Assembly (NCBI GenBank): GCA_045590395.1
Contig: JAZNQX010000176.1
Coordinates: 1 to 34,992 of the forward strand
Origin: SIG607 sp045590395
GTDB lineage: Bacteria; Bacillota; Clostridia; Oscillospirales; Acutalibacteraceae
Length of the DNA stretch: 34,992 nucleotides
Direction of reading: 5' to 3'
Notes under the pieces: generated by a model
The model's database searches: none
What the model was told of the DNA's origin: nothing
What the model saw: only the letters and a program-made list of their open reading frames with translations
In this document: positions 11,318 through 19,943 of the stretch, one piece after another
How the letters are laid out: the number at the start of each line of letters is the position of its first letter
How positions within the stretch are numbered: position 1 is the stretch's first letter
Position numbers and translations under genes: made by a program

Positions 11318-12910
11318 ATGGCAAAACAAAAGCAAATAGACTCATTAAAAACTATGCAGGCGCGCGTGCTTAACCCACAAGGCCCGAGCATAAATCCTAA
11401 AGAGGCCTTACGTCTTGAGATGCTTGTGTCCTTTGAGAAATACACCAAAGCCATGTTTAAGGCGCAGTACCATCGCTCCTTCATAGTTGCGGAGCACCAT
11501 AAAAAAATGTTCGAGGCGCTTCAAAACGTAGTTGACGGCAAATGCAAGCGCCTTATCATTAATATTGCGCCACGCTATGGGAAGACAGAGCTTGTTATTA
11601 AATCGTTCATAAGCTGGTGCTTCGCGCTTAATCCTAAGTGCCGCTTTCTCCACCTGTCTTATTCTGACTTGCTCGTCAACGATAATTCCGATACAATACG
11701 CAATATAATGCAAGAGCAGCTATATACTGAACTATTTCCTGACTCGGCGCTCGCTTCTGAAAAAGGCTCTTCTAAACGATGGAAAACTAAAGCAGGAGGT
11801 GAGCTCTATGCCGTATCAACGCAAGGCCAGGTAACAGGCTTCGGTGCAGGTAATGTTGATGTTGACCCTGAGACAGAGCTTGAAGGCTCATCTGACCTTT
11901 TCACAAGTGCACTCTTTGAAGACGATACTAAAGAGATGCTCAAGATGATAGGTGCGACGACTAATGTCTTCCAGGGTGCCATAGTCATAGACGACCCTAT
12001 TAAGCCAGAAGAAGCCGACTCTGACATCGTGCGTAGCCGCATCAATACACGTTTCGAAAATACTATCCGTAACCGTACCAACTCGCGTAACACTCCTATT
12101 ATTATAATAATGCAGCGCCTGCATGAGAATGACTTGTGTGGCTATCTTCAGTCAGTAGAGCCTGACGAATGGACTGTGCTATCCCTTCCAGCCATTCAGA
12201 CTAATCCTGAGACAGGTGAAGAGTACGCCCTTTGGCCTATGAAGCATACTCTCGAAGAGCTGTATAAAATGCGAGCGATTAACCCGGTTGTCTTTGATAC
12301 GCAGTATATGCAAGACCCTACTCCTAAAGAGGGCCTTATGTATGAAGGTTTTGGCACATATACGAAAGAGCAGCTCCCTGTAGGTCCTAAGGCTCTTCAG
12401 AAGTGGAATTATACTGACACGGCCGATACCGGCGCGGACGCCCTTTGTTCGATATGCTTTATAAACACTCCTGAATACGTGTATGTTACCGATGTATTAT
12501 TTACAGACGCGCCAATGGAAGTTACGGAAAAGCAGCAGGCCGTCATGCTTAACCGAAATCAAACAGTAGACTGCCTTATCGAGTCTAATAACGGCGGCCG
12601 AGGCTTCCAAAGGAACGTCAAGCGCATATTGCGTTCCGAGATGCGTAATTTTAAATGCGCGGTACGTACCTTTACGCAGACTAATAATAAGAAATCGCGT
12701 ATCTTTACTAATTCTGCGCAGGTCCAGAATGATATTTTGTTTCCTGAGGGCTGGGAGAAGAAATGGCCTAAGTTCTATCAGGCTCTTATGTCCTATAGAA
12801 AAGACAATAAAAGGAAAAATCAGCACGACGACGCCCCGGACTGTTTGACAGGAGCCTATGAAATGCACAGTGCGAAGAGTAGAAATAAAAAAATAAGAAA
12901 AAGAAATTAA
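11318..12910 (+). CDS. terL: Terminase large subunit
   Basis: This encodes 530 residues. The ATPase domain has Walker A APRYGKT (84-90) and Walker B AIVIDD (221-226), with the GFGAG sequence characteristic of terminases just before. About 40 residues (180-220) are inserted between GFGAG and Walker B, where many terminases are short. The nuclease domain has acidic residues expected for RNase H-like metal binding at D367 (YTDTAD), E422 (LIESNNGGRGF) and D504/D505/D508 (HDDAPD). It would pump DNA into the prohead and cut it. It follows the small subunit after 11 nt. The basic tail (KSRNKKIRKRN) is typical of DNA-binding ends. Confidence 0.95.
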   Translation: MAKQKQIDSLKTMQARVLNPQGPSINPKEALRLEMLVSFEKYTKAMFKAQYHRSFIVAEHHKKMFEALQNVVDGKCKRLIINIAPRYGKTELVIKSFISWCFALNPKCRFLHLSYSDLLVNDNSDTIRNIMQEQLYTELFPDSALASEKGSSKRWKTKAGGELYAVSTQGQVTGFGAGNVDVDPETELEGSSDLFTSALFEDDTKEMLKMIGATTNVFQGAIVIDDPIKPEEADSDIVRSRINTRFENTIRNRTNSRNTPIIIIMQRLHENDLCGYLQSVEPDEWTVLSLPAIQTNPETGEEYALWPMKHTLEELYKMRAINPVVFDTQYMQDPTPKEGLMYEGFGTYTKEQLPVGPKALQKWNYTDTADTGADALCSICFINTPEYVYVTDVLFTDAPMEVTEKQQAVMLNRNQTVDCLIESNNGGRGFQRNVKRILRSEMRNFKCAVRTFTQTNNKKSRIFTNSAQVQNDILFPEGWEKKWPKFYQALMSYRKDNKRKNQHDDAPDCLTGAYEMHSAKSRNKKIRKRN

Positions 12911-12931
12911 ATAAAAATTAAAAATTTTAGT

Positions 12932-13006
12932 ATTTCCGCGCGTTCTAATGAATTATTTTATTTATTTAATATAATTTATTTAACTGAAATAAAAACTCTT
13001 TAAATT
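12932..13006. repeat. AT-rich element, inverted partner of 34214-34299
   Basis: This non-coding stretch lies between terL and the next promoter. Positions 12932-12956 match the reverse complement of 34275-34299 at 24 of 25 bases (core ATTTCCGCG). The AT-rich remainder also aligns through to CTCTTTAAA at 12998-13006. In this copy the second CGCGG arm present at 34214 has decayed. It is not a canonical terminator, because no stable GC stem with a U-tract forms here. Confidence 0.7.
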
Positions 13007-13032
13007 GAATAAAATAAAGTCATTTTTACAAT

Positions 13033-13052
13033 GTTAAATTTGCGCTAAAAAT
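13033..13052 (+). promoter_or_regulatory. Putative late-activator site 1
   Basis: The 20-bp sequence GTTAAATTTGCGCTAAAAAT recurs with one change at 28241-28260. In both places its end lies exactly 33 bp before the TATATTTG box. It contains TTAAA and CTAAA 11 bp apart, a direct-repeat layout like that bound by OmpR-family dimers. Confidence 0.6.
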
Positions 13053-13065
13053 GAAAATAAATGTA

Positions 13066-13093
13066 TTTCGTATTAAAAAAAGTGCTATATTTG
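13066..13093 (+). promoter_or_regulatory. Late promoter before the 13132 structural gene
   Basis: TTTC-GTATTAA (13066-13076) and TATATTTG (13086-13093) have the same spacing as the leftward promoters at 5192 and 9497. The transcript would have a leader of about 30 nt with TTAACTAAAAAT before the ATG, a leader sequence seen again before the gene at 30802. Confidence 0.78.
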
Positions 13094-13131
13094 CAATAGA
13101 TTTCATTTATTAACTAAAAATACATTAAACC

Positions 13132-13776
13132 ATGGGATTAAATTGCGGATGTCCAATGGGTCCTTCTCTCCCGGACCTTGATATTAAAGAATGTAAGGAG
13201 AGTATGGGTCAGATACAAAAAGTCGCATTCCAAAGAGTCTATAAGGCTCCTGGCGAACTTAACTCTGTAGCAGACCCTACTAAAAAAGCGTCATTCTCTA
13301 CATTGTTCTCAGCTACAGATAGTACCAAAATGGTAGTATCACCTTATATTGAGAACCCAACAACTGAAGCAGGCGCTGCTCGTACTTTTGGCGGTGGTAA
13401 TGCTACTTTAGGTGGCGTTGAGCGTATTATCGGCCGTGAGCCAACTACTTTTACAGGCGTTATCTACGAAGAAAGTCAGATGACTATAGAGCAAATGAAA
13501 AAGCTCCAATGTGAAAACGTAGGTGTATGGCTTATTGACGAAAACGGTAATATCGGCTGCTTAGTTGATAAGCACGATGAGCCAACAGCTTATATGCCAA
13601 TTCCAATCGGCAAATTGTTTATTGGCGATAAGAAGTTAGGCGGTTTTGAAGAGCCAGATAGCAACAGCATTGAGTGGTCTTTCTTCCCTAACTGGAGCGA
13701 CAAACTTCATATCGTAAAGAGAGACGAACTTGACTTTAATCCATTAACGGACTGGACTAACGTTTCAAATGCCTAA
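13132..13776 (+). CDS. Structural protein, possibly major tail protein
   Basis: This encodes 214 residues beginning MGLNCGCPMGPSLPDLD, followed by a largely beta-rich body with few charged clusters (IIGREPTTFTGVIYEESQMT, VGVWLIDENGNIGCLVD). It has its own promoter, an A-rich leader and host-adapted codons, all suggesting abundant expression. The composition is that of a virion protein. The size fits a tail-tube subunit, and no other tail-tube candidate occurs in the window, but the position between terminase and portal is unusual for one. I am sure that it is a real, well-expressed gene, but only moderately sure of the role. Confidence 0.6.
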   Translation: MGLNCGCPMGPSLPDLDIKECKESMGQIQKVAFQRVYKAPGELNSVADPTKKASFSTLFSATDSTKMVVSPYIENPTTEAGAARTFGGGNATLGGVERIIGREPTTFTGVIYEESQMTIEQMKKLQCENVGVWLIDENGNIGCLVDKHDEPTAYMPIPIGKLFIGDKKLGGFEEPDSNSIEWSFFPNWSDKLHIVKRDELDFNPLTDWTNVSNA

Positions 13777-13779
13777 GTC

Positions 13780-13980
13780 ATGAGAAAGAAAAAAGAGCCT
13801 ACAGTAACCTTGGTAGTTCCTAAGCACGGTCTTAAGCAGGACTTCAGTGTCAAACACGCTGAACGCCTGCTTGACATGGGCTCATATTTAAACGGAGGTT
13901 GGGAATTACCAGCAGATAGCAAATATTATTACGACGAAGAAAATGGCCTTAGACTTAAATCAAATAGCGCAAATTCTTGA
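13780..13980 (+). CDS. Small virion-module protein
   Basis: This encodes 66 residues: a basic N-terminus (MRKKKEPTVTLVVPKHGLKQ) and a small domain with HAERLLDMGSYLNGGWELP. The fold resembles the short head-associated proteins (FI/gp15-like or capsid-adaptor helpers) found near portals, but I cannot name it. It follows the preceding gene after 3 nt and its end overlaps the portal start by 38 bases, so the genes are translated as a block. Confidence 0.65.
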   Translation: MRKKKEPTVTLVVPKHGLKQDFSVKHAERLLDMGSYLNGGWELPADSKYYYDEENGLRLKSNSANS

Positions 13981-15709
13981 AAAGCCTGCTAAATCGCAGG
14001 TTATTTCAAAAGCTGTAAATATACAGAAGCGTCTCAGATTTCATACTGAGACTAATGCTGCTATTACTGATATAGGTCATCCGGCCACTATATTTTTAGA
14101 TTGGGTAAAATCGCTTTTACCTAAAGATAAATATAATATTTTTCTTCAACTGTTCAAGTTTCCATTGTCCACGTCGGCTATCGTAGAAGACGTGTACAAG
14201 GAGCTCGAGCGAGTATTCCATAGCCGTAATTCGTCTAGTTCATATCAATTTTCGGACTCCGCTCTTGCGGAAGATTGGGCACGATATAAAAAAGATGTAT
14301 TAAATGAGCCTGATATTTGGCATAATAAGGGTTGGAAAAAAATGCAAGTATCGCCTAATAGCATCTTAATAGTTGACCTACCGCAAGAGCAAGAGTCTAC
14401 CTATCCAGCTCCATATTTTTATTGGCTTGATATTGAGAAAGTTATTGACTATGAATTATGCGATGACGAAGCAACTCTTAAATGGATAGTATTTAATCAG
14501 GAAGACAATAGAATTGCTGTATTTGATGATACGTTCATAAGAGTATTTCAGTTGAATGAGAAAAGGCAAATAACTTCTTTACTTACAGAAGCTAAGCACG
14601 ATTTAGGATATTGCCCGGCAAAATTTTTCTGGGCAGATTATTTAAATGAGCAAAATAAGGATATAAAGAAAAATCCTATTACTAAAGAATTAGCCAATTT
14701 AGATTGGTATTTGTTTTTCTCATTGTCAAAGCGTCATTTAGATTTATACGCGCCATATCCTATTTATAGCGCGTATGAGTCTGAGTGTCATTATGAAAAT
14801 AGCCAAACTGGTGAATATTGTGACGGGGGATTTCTGCGAGACGCCAATGATGACTTTAAGTTATTAAGAGACGGCTCCGTAGAAAAGTGCCCTTGCTGTA
14901 CCGAGAAACGAATGGCTGGTCCAGGTTCTTTCTTAGAGATACCTATCCCTAATTCGGCAGAAGGCGTAGCTGATATGAGAAACCCAGTGCAGATTACTAC
15001 TATTGACAAAGAGTCTCTTGATTATAATGTCGATGAGTGTGTAAGGCTGAAAAATGAGATAATTGTATCAGTGGTCGGCTCAGGCGGCACAGTTAGCGAG
15101 AAAGAGGCAATCAATGAGACCCAGGTGGCTGCTAACTTCGAAAGCAAGACTTCTGTGCTTAACGCATTGAAGATTAATTTCGAAATGGCCCAAAAGTTTG
15201 TTGAAGATACTATTTGCAGATTGAGGTATGGCTCATCTTTTATAGGCTCTTCTATAAATTGGGGTACCGAGTTCTATGTTTTTACTGTGCAAGAGCTTTA
15301 TGCTAAATATCAGCAAGCTAAATCTATAGGAGCGACTAACTCAGAATTAGATGCCATAGCTCAGCAGATTATAGAAGTAGAATACCGTAATAATCCTATA
15401 ATCATGCAGCGCATGCTTATATTAAAGCAGTTAGAGCCTTATCCGCATATGTCATTGCAAGAAGTGCTTAATGTTTACGGTAAAGGCATTCTCAATAAAG
15501 ACAAAGTACTCATTAAGATAAATTTTAATGAGTTGATAGCCAAGTTCGAGCGCGAAAATATAGACATAGTTGAATTCGGAATAAATACGGATTTAGATAC
15601 AAAGATTAAAACAATAAACGCAAAACTTTTAGAATATGTACGACAACCTGAATTTGCAGCAACTCCAGTCCAAGAAGACAGAGTTGTTAGAGAAGAAAGC
15701 AACGCTTGA
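13943..15709 (+). CDS. Portal protein with a cysteine-cluster insertion
   Basis: This encodes 588 residues. Order, size and the C-terminal half (NEIIVSVVGSGG, then NETQVAANFESKTSVLN and a long alpha-helical stem/crown region) are those of a phage portal, the dodecameric ring through which DNA passes. Residues 282-319 hold C282, C293, C316, C318 and C319 (CHYENSQTGEYCDGG and KCPCC), arranged like a zinc-binding insertion that is not part of the core portal fold. It lies after the terminase genes and before scaffold and capsid, as expected. The next gene begins inside its 3' end. Confidence 0.82.
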   Translation: MALDLNQIAQILEKPAKSQVISKAVNIQKRLRFHTETNAAITDIGHPATIFLDWVKSLLPKDKYNIFLQLFKFPLSTSAIVEDVYKELERVFHSRNSSSSYQFSDSALAEDWARYKKDVLNEPDIWHNKGWKKMQVSPNSILIVDLPQEQESTYPAPYFYWLDIEKVIDYELCDDEATLKWIVFNQEDNRIAVFDDTFIRVFQLNEKRQITSLLTEAKHDLGYCPAKFFWADYLNEQNKDIKKNPITKELANLDWYLFFSLSKRHLDLYAPYPIYSAYESECHYENSQTGEYCDGGFLRDANDDFKLLRDGSVEKCPCCTEKRMAGPGSFLEIPIPNSAEGVADMRNPVQITTIDKESLDYNVDECVRLKNEIIVSVVGSGGTVSEKEAINETQVAANFESKTSVLNALKINFEMAQKFVEDTICRLRYGSSFIGSSINWGTEFYVFTVQELYAKYQQAKSIGATNSELDAIAQQIIEVEYRNNPIIMQRMLILKQLEPYPHMSLQEVLNVYGKGILNKDKVLIKINFNELIAKFERENIDIVEFGINTDLDTKIKTINAKLLEYVRQPEFAATPVQEDRVVREESNA

Positions 15710-16061
15710 AGAGGCTGGCATAAATAGTTCAGCTGACCAATCAGCGTTAGACCTTGTTATTGCCGATTTAGCTGACATAGAAGAGGCTATAGAGGAAAAA
15801 ATGCTTGAGGGCGAAACTACTAATGAGCCTACTAAGTATACTCCGGCAAAAGGTACCGAAAAAATGGTCCACTTAAAAATAGTTAGAGGCCGTAGATTTG
15901 ACAGTAGAACTGGCAAAGAAATATCTAAACCTTATAAACAGATGTTTACTCATTCAGAGTGGCTAGTTTTTAAAAAGCATCATAAGCCATTAGGCCTTGA
16001 AATCGTAGAGGTTTTATATGACCCTTATAGCGAGGCCCATAATTATGTGTCTAAAGATTAA
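15636..16061 (+). CDS. Virion-module protein with N-terminal coiled coil
   Basis: This encodes 141 residues and overlaps the end of the portal gene by 74 bases in another frame. Residues about 5-55 are a leucine/glutamate-rich coiled coil (LQQLQSKKTELLEKKATLEEAG). The C-terminal part is basic and beta-like (HLKIVRGRRFDSRTGKEISKPYKQ). A short coiled-coil protein between portal and scaffold could be a head-assembly or connector accessory. The exact start is uncertain because of the overlap, but the frame runs on well past it. Confidence 0.68.
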   Translation: MYDNLNLQQLQSKKTELLEKKATLEEAGINSSADQSALDLVIADLADIEEAIEEKMLEGETTNEPTKYTPAKGTEKMVHLKIVRGRRFDSRTGKEISKPYKQMFTHSEWLVFKKHHKPLGLEIVEVLYDPYSEAHNYVSKD

Positions 16062-16082
16062 CAAAATTAAAACAAACAAGCT

Positions 16083-16979
16083 ATGTTAACAGTTGAAATT
16101 TTAAAACAAAATGCAAGTTTAGCGTCGGTATCTGACGAAGTCTTAGCGGCTATCGCAGAAATGTCAAAGAACGACGAGAATACGGTCATAGGCGCACGTA
16201 TCGGAGCTTTGCATGGCCAGTATGACTCGGATATTTTCGAGGTTACAGGTATAAAAAAGAATGATGGTGAAAAAAGCTATGATTATGCTAAGCGCGTTTT
16301 AGGTAATTATAAGCAGTCTCTTGAGACTTCAAACACCAAAATCGCAGAACTTCAGAGCCAAATAGAAACTCAAAAAGGTAATGAGACTTTGGCTCAGCAG
16401 CTAAAAGACTCTAAAGCCCAGGTATCTCAGCTACAAGCTACTTTAGCTTCTAAAGATTCTGAATTATCCGCTAAACAACAAGAATTTGATAAGGCCTTGA
16501 TGAATGCGCATTTAGACTATGCGTTCAAAGAAGTGCTAAGCGAGCTTAAATTTAAAGAGGGTATAACAGAGTCAATTCAAAGCGCTCTTATGTCAGCCGC
16601 TAAAGCAGAAGTTTTAGCGAAAGGTACCCCTGAATTAGTAAATGGCTCAATAGTTCTCCGTAGTACGGATGGTAATCTTTTAAATAATCCTAATAATGGA
16701 TTAAATCCGTATACTATCAAAGAGTTAGTTATGGAAACAGCCATTAAAGATGCCTTAGAAGTAGGCCGTAAGCAAAAAGGTGGAGGTACTAAAGGGGATG
16801 GCGGAAAAAGAGAAACCTCTCTTTTAGATTTATCAGGCGTAAAAACACAAGTTGAAGCAGATAAGATTATAGCAAATCATTTGATGTCTCTCGGGCTGAC
16901 CCGCGATTCTCGTGAGTTTGCCGATAAATCTATGCAGCTTCGCGCAGAAAACAATGTAGGAAAATTACCAATTAGATAA
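16083..16979 (+). CDS. Capsid scaffolding protein
   Basis: This encodes 298 residues. A helical N-terminus is followed by a long coiled coil (about 90-150: SNTKIAELQSQIETQKGNETLAQQL and onwards), an Ala/Lys-rich helical part, a glycine/lysine linker (KQKGGGTKGDGGKRE) and a C-terminal helix. This layout, directly before the major capsid gene, is typical of scaffolding proteins that template procapsid assembly and then leave. No protease motif is visible in it or nearby, so I see no evidence that capsid maturation uses a separate protease. Confidence 0.75.
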   Translation: MLTVEILKQNASLASVSDEVLAAIAEMSKNDENTVIGARIGALHGQYDSDIFEVTGIKKNDGEKSYDYAKRVLGNYKQSLETSNTKIAELQSQIETQKGNETLAQQLKDSKAQVSQLQATLASKDSELSAKQQEFDKALMNAHLDYAFKEVLSELKFKEGITESIQSALMSAAKAEVLAKGTPELVNGSIVLRSTDGNLLNNPNNGLNPYTIKELVMETAIKDALEVGRKQKGGGTKGDGGKRETSLLDLSGVKTQVEADKIIANHLMSLGLTRDSREFADKSMQLRAENNVGKLPIR

Positions 16980-16998
16980 TGCTATAAGAGTACAAGGG

Positions 16999-17017
16999 TA
17001 ATGCTCCGTATTAGCAT
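16999..17017 (+). promoter_or_regulatory. Capsid leader hairpin with long-range complement
   Basis: ATGCT and AGCAT (17001-17005 and 17013-17017) form a small hairpin in the leader of the capsid gene. The 13 bases at 16999-17011 are also exactly complementary to 17125-17137 inside the coding region. The two pairings cannot coexist, so the leader may switch structures around the start codon at 17048. Confidence 0.45.
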
Positions 17018-17047
17018 GTAGTATTAACAAATAAAAAGTATTAAAAA

Positions 17048-18121
17048 ATGAGTTTAGTTGAAACCAGAATTAGCAACATTCGTGCTAATGCGAATTTAGA
17101 CAAGTATGAATTGCGTCCGAGCCGATACGGAGCATTAGATGCATTCATGTCTCAGACAAATGACCCAACCGGCATCTTAACACCGGATATGATAGAAAAA
17201 GCGAAGTCTTCTATCGGAAAAGTATTAGAAACTCCTGTGCTTGATTTTGATAAAGACATTACTATAGGTAATGCCCGCACAATAGAAATCGCAGATAGTG
17301 AAAATACTTCAAAGATAGTACAAATCACTTTTGCTACTTATGCTTGGGGCTTCACGGTTGTTCCATCATTGTTTATGAACAATGAAATTTCTATCCAACA
17401 AGATTTTGAGCGTAAAATGATGAAGTACATCTATAAATTTGCTCAAAAACTTGATGAAGCAGCTTTAGCAGCTTTAGCCGCTAATAAGACATCGGTTCTT
17501 AACAATACGTTACTTTATGACTTCTCAACAAATGCTATTAATGCTAAGTGGACCGAAAGAGAAAACGTATTCAGTGACTTAGAAGTCATGATGGCTGCTA
17601 ACGATTATTATGGCCAATTGCATATCGTGGGCGATGCTGGTGTGCAAAGCATCATGAAGAAATTGCAACAACATGGCTTGTATAACGACGTAAATAAACA
17701 AAATGAGTTTGCCGGTAAGATAGTTCACTTTACTAACAATCTCGCCGCTGCTGAAGGTAAGTATGCTCAAGGCTACGCTATTAATCAGGGCTCATTAGGT
17801 ATGCTTACTCGTTTTGAAAGAGAAGCTTTATTGGGAACAGTTGCAAGAACTGGCCATGAGTGGGGTATTTCACAATTGCCAGTGCTGGGTATACCTTGCG
17901 GTACATACTACTATGAATCGGTAGGTAATTTCAGCAATATCGCCGGAGAAGCATCAGCTGATATGGACCGTGTTCGTAAAGAACACTATGGCTTTGCAGT
18001 AGATGTAGCATTTGTTACTGCTTATAATAGCGATTCTGCTACAAGACCAAATCCAATTTTAGCTTTTAATATTTCAAATGAAGGCGCTACATACGGTAAA
18101 CAAGTTGTTATCGTTGAATAA
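17048..18121 (+). CDS. Major capsid protein, HK97-fold type
   Basis: This encodes 357 residues. Size, position after the scaffold, and the order of segments fit an HK97-like capsid protein: an N-terminal arm, a long helix (QQDFERKMMKYIYKFAQKLDEAALAAL), a beta-rich core (ENVFSDLEVMMAANDYYGQLHIVGDAG) and a C-terminal strand (KQVVIVE). Codon choice is that of a highly expressed gene. No cleavage of the N-terminus is indicated by the sequence. A stem-loop terminator follows. Identification is by architecture rather than by motif. Confidence 0.85.
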   Translation: MSLVETRISNIRANANLDKYELRPSRYGALDAFMSQTNDPTGILTPDMIEKAKSSIGKVLETPVLDFDKDITIGNARTIEIADSENTSKIVQITFATYAWGFTVVPSLFMNNEISIQQDFERKMMKYIYKFAQKLDEAALAALAANKTSVLNNTLLYDFSTNAINAKWTERENVFSDLEVMMAANDYYGQLHIVGDAGVQSIMKKLQQHGLYNDVNKQNEFAGKIVHFTNNLAAAEGKYAQGYAINQGSLGMLTRFEREALLGTVARTGHEWGISQLPVLGIPCGTYYYESVGNFSNIAGEASADMDRVRKEHYGFAVDVAFVTAYNSDSATRPNPILAFNISNEGATYGKQVVIVE

Positions 18122-18170
18122 TAGAAAGCTTTTGCATTGAGTTTTGCATTGTTATAGGCTTTGTTTGTAT

Positions 18171-18209
18171 GAGGGGTTGGGAATTTTTATAACGAACAGC
18201 CCCTCTTTT
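18171..18209 (+). terminator. Terminator-like hairpin after the capsid gene
   Basis: Stem GAGGGGTT/AGCCCCTC (18171-18178 and 18198-18205, 8 bp with one G-U) and a 19-nt loop are followed by TTTTAT. The large loop suggests partial termination, which would give more capsid than tail message. Two TTTTGCATTG direct repeats lie just upstream. Confidence 0.65.
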
Positions 18210-18226
18210 ATAAAAAGTTATAAAAT

Positions 18227-19381
18227 ATGGTAAGAGCTACAGACATACAAAATAAGTTATTACATTTTATTGGTTGGGCCGAGGACGGCAGTATTGAAAA
18301 TATTACATTAGATAGTGCTTTAACAAATAGTGAATCTGGCTTATATTTTCAAAGCGCCCATCCGCTTTTAACATTGCAAAATTTAACTTGCATAGCCCCA
18401 ACTACCGCTGATTTTTCAGAATGGCTCGCTTCTAAAACAAAGGCGAGTATAATGAAAGTTATTACGCGTTTTTGCAGTGAGAAATTAGCGTCTGGCGTTT
18501 CTAAAAGTCTCTTAGAGAATAAAACTCTTTTTGATGGAACAAGCCGAATAGCCGACACAGTTAAGAATAAAAATAATTTAGTTGGCTTCGAAATAGTGCC
18601 TATACGTTCTCAGGGTATTACTACAAAGATAAATAGGATAGGACTACATTTTACCGAGCCTGGTGAATATACCTTATACCTTATGCATTCGAGTCAAGAA
18701 ACTCCAGTAAAAATTATTGAGTTAACAAAGACAAAAAAGAATACTGCCGAGTGGTTTAGTGTAGAAGACATATATTTACCTTACGGCAATAATGAGATAG
18801 ACGCGGGGGGCAGTTGGTACCTTTGTTATTATCAGTCGGACCTACCTGAGGGAAGTAAGGCTATTCAGAAAAACATGGATTGGTCAAAAGGCCCTTGTAG
18901 TTCGTGCTCGCGTAGAGAGTTTTTAACCTGGCAAGCCTGGTCAAAATATTTAGAAGTTCATCCTTTTTATGTAAATGGCGAATTAACTAGCGAATTAAAA
19001 GATTTATGGGACATAGCCTATAATCAGTATGATTATACCACAAACTACGGCATAAATTTAGAAATAACTGTACAATGTGATATTACTGATTTTATAGTAG
19101 AGCAGCGCCATATATTTCAAAATGTGCTACTCAAGCAAGTCGCAGTAGATATGCTTAGGGAGTTCATATATAACGCGAATGTGCGCACTAACAGGCATAG
19201 CATAAATGCGTCTAGACCTGACATAATGTACGAATTAGAAGGAGACCCAGCGGCTATAAAAAAATCAGGGCTCAATTATGAGTTGGATTTAGCGTATAAA
19301 GCGCTTAATTTTGATACGAAGGGTATAAGTCGTATTTGTTTACCTTGTAAAAATAGCGGTTTAAAATTTAAAACAATATGA
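18227..19381 (+). CDS. Neck/virion protein of unknown role
   Basis: This encodes 384 residues. The N-terminal third is helical, the middle (about 130-210) is a beta-sandwich-like region (NRIGLHFTEPGEYTLYLMHS), and the C-terminal part is mixed. Cysteines cluster at CSSCS (near 233) and CLPC (near 375). Its place after capsid and before a probable head-tail adaptor suggests a head-completion or head-decoration component. It is long for an adaptor. The next gene starts inside its stop (ATGA). I do not recognise a named family. Confidence 0.7.
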   Translation: MVRATDIQNKLLHFIGWAEDGSIENITLDSALTNSESGLYFQSAHPLLTLQNLTCIAPTTADFSEWLASKTKASIMKVITRFCSEKLASGVSKSLLENKTLFDGTSRIADTVKNKNNLVGFEIVPIRSQGITTKINRIGLHFTEPGEYTLYLMHSSQETPVKIIELTKTKKNTAEWFSVEDIYLPYGNNEIDAGGSWYLCYYQSDLPEGSKAIQKNMDWSKGPCSSCSRREFLTWQAWSKYLEVHPFYVNGELTSELKDLWDIAYNQYDYTTNYGINLEITVQCDITDFIVEQRHIFQNVLLKQVAVDMLREFIYNANVRTNRHSINASRPDIMYELEGDPAAIKKSGLNYELDLAYKALNFDTKGISRICLPCKNSGLKFKTI

Positions 19382-19941
19382 GTAATTATTATAATGCTTC
19401 TTTACGTAATCTTACTTATAGGCTGAGGGCCTTTAAGGATGATTTACCTAAATATCTCGAGGAGGCCGTCAGAGAAAAAGAAAGCGTTATAGTAGATGCT
19501 GTGCGTCAAAAGCAGCTATACCGGAGAGGTATAAATGGCCGAGGAGTTAAAATTATGAGCTACCGGCCTTATACTCCGTATACTAGGGAGTTAAAGAAAG
19601 AAAAAGGCCAACCGCATGCACGTGTTACTCTTAGAGATACTGGTATCTTTCACGAATGGATGTTTGTAGAATATACGCCAGAGGGCTTTTATATTACTTC
19701 AGAGGATATAAAGACTGAGGGCCTTATTGAAAAGTACGGGCCCGAAATATTTAGATTAACTAACCAGAATTTAAAATATATATTAGACAGGCATATAAGA
19801 AAAGAGTTACGTAAAAAAATAAGGGCAGCTGCAGCACAAGCTAAACGTGCTGCGCGCATTAAGGCCGAGTATGAAAGAGAAAGGAGAAGATTTGAAAGGC
19901 AAGCTGCAAAATGGAGGTCTATAGGCAAAACACATTTATAA
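19378..19941 (+). CDS. Probable head-tail joining or neck protein
   Basis: This encodes 187 residues. A basic N-terminal domain (SYRPYTPYTRELKKEKGQPHARVTLRDTGIFHEWMF) is followed by a strongly basic helix (about 140-185, many Arg/Lys/Ala). Position and size resemble HK97 gp10-type tail-completion proteins. The alternation of beta strands and the TLRDTGIF motif fit that group, but this is a fold-level guess. It is coupled to the genes before (ATGA) and after (2-nt gap). Confidence 0.65.
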   Translation: MSNYYNASLRNLTYRLRAFKDDLPKYLEEAVREKESVIVDAVRQKQLYRRGINGRGVKIMSYRPYTPYTRELKKEKGQPHARVTLRDTGIFHEWMFVEYTPEGFYITSEDIKTEGLIEKYGPEIFRLTNQNLKYILDRHIRKELRKKIRAAAAQAKRAARIKAEYERERRRFERQAAKWRSIGKTHL

Positions 19942-19943
19942 TT

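Noticed and set aside
19911..19943. Upstream ATG for the 19944 gene
   Set aside because: It overlaps the C-terminal codons of the previous gene; the ATG two bases after that gene's stop is the better start.
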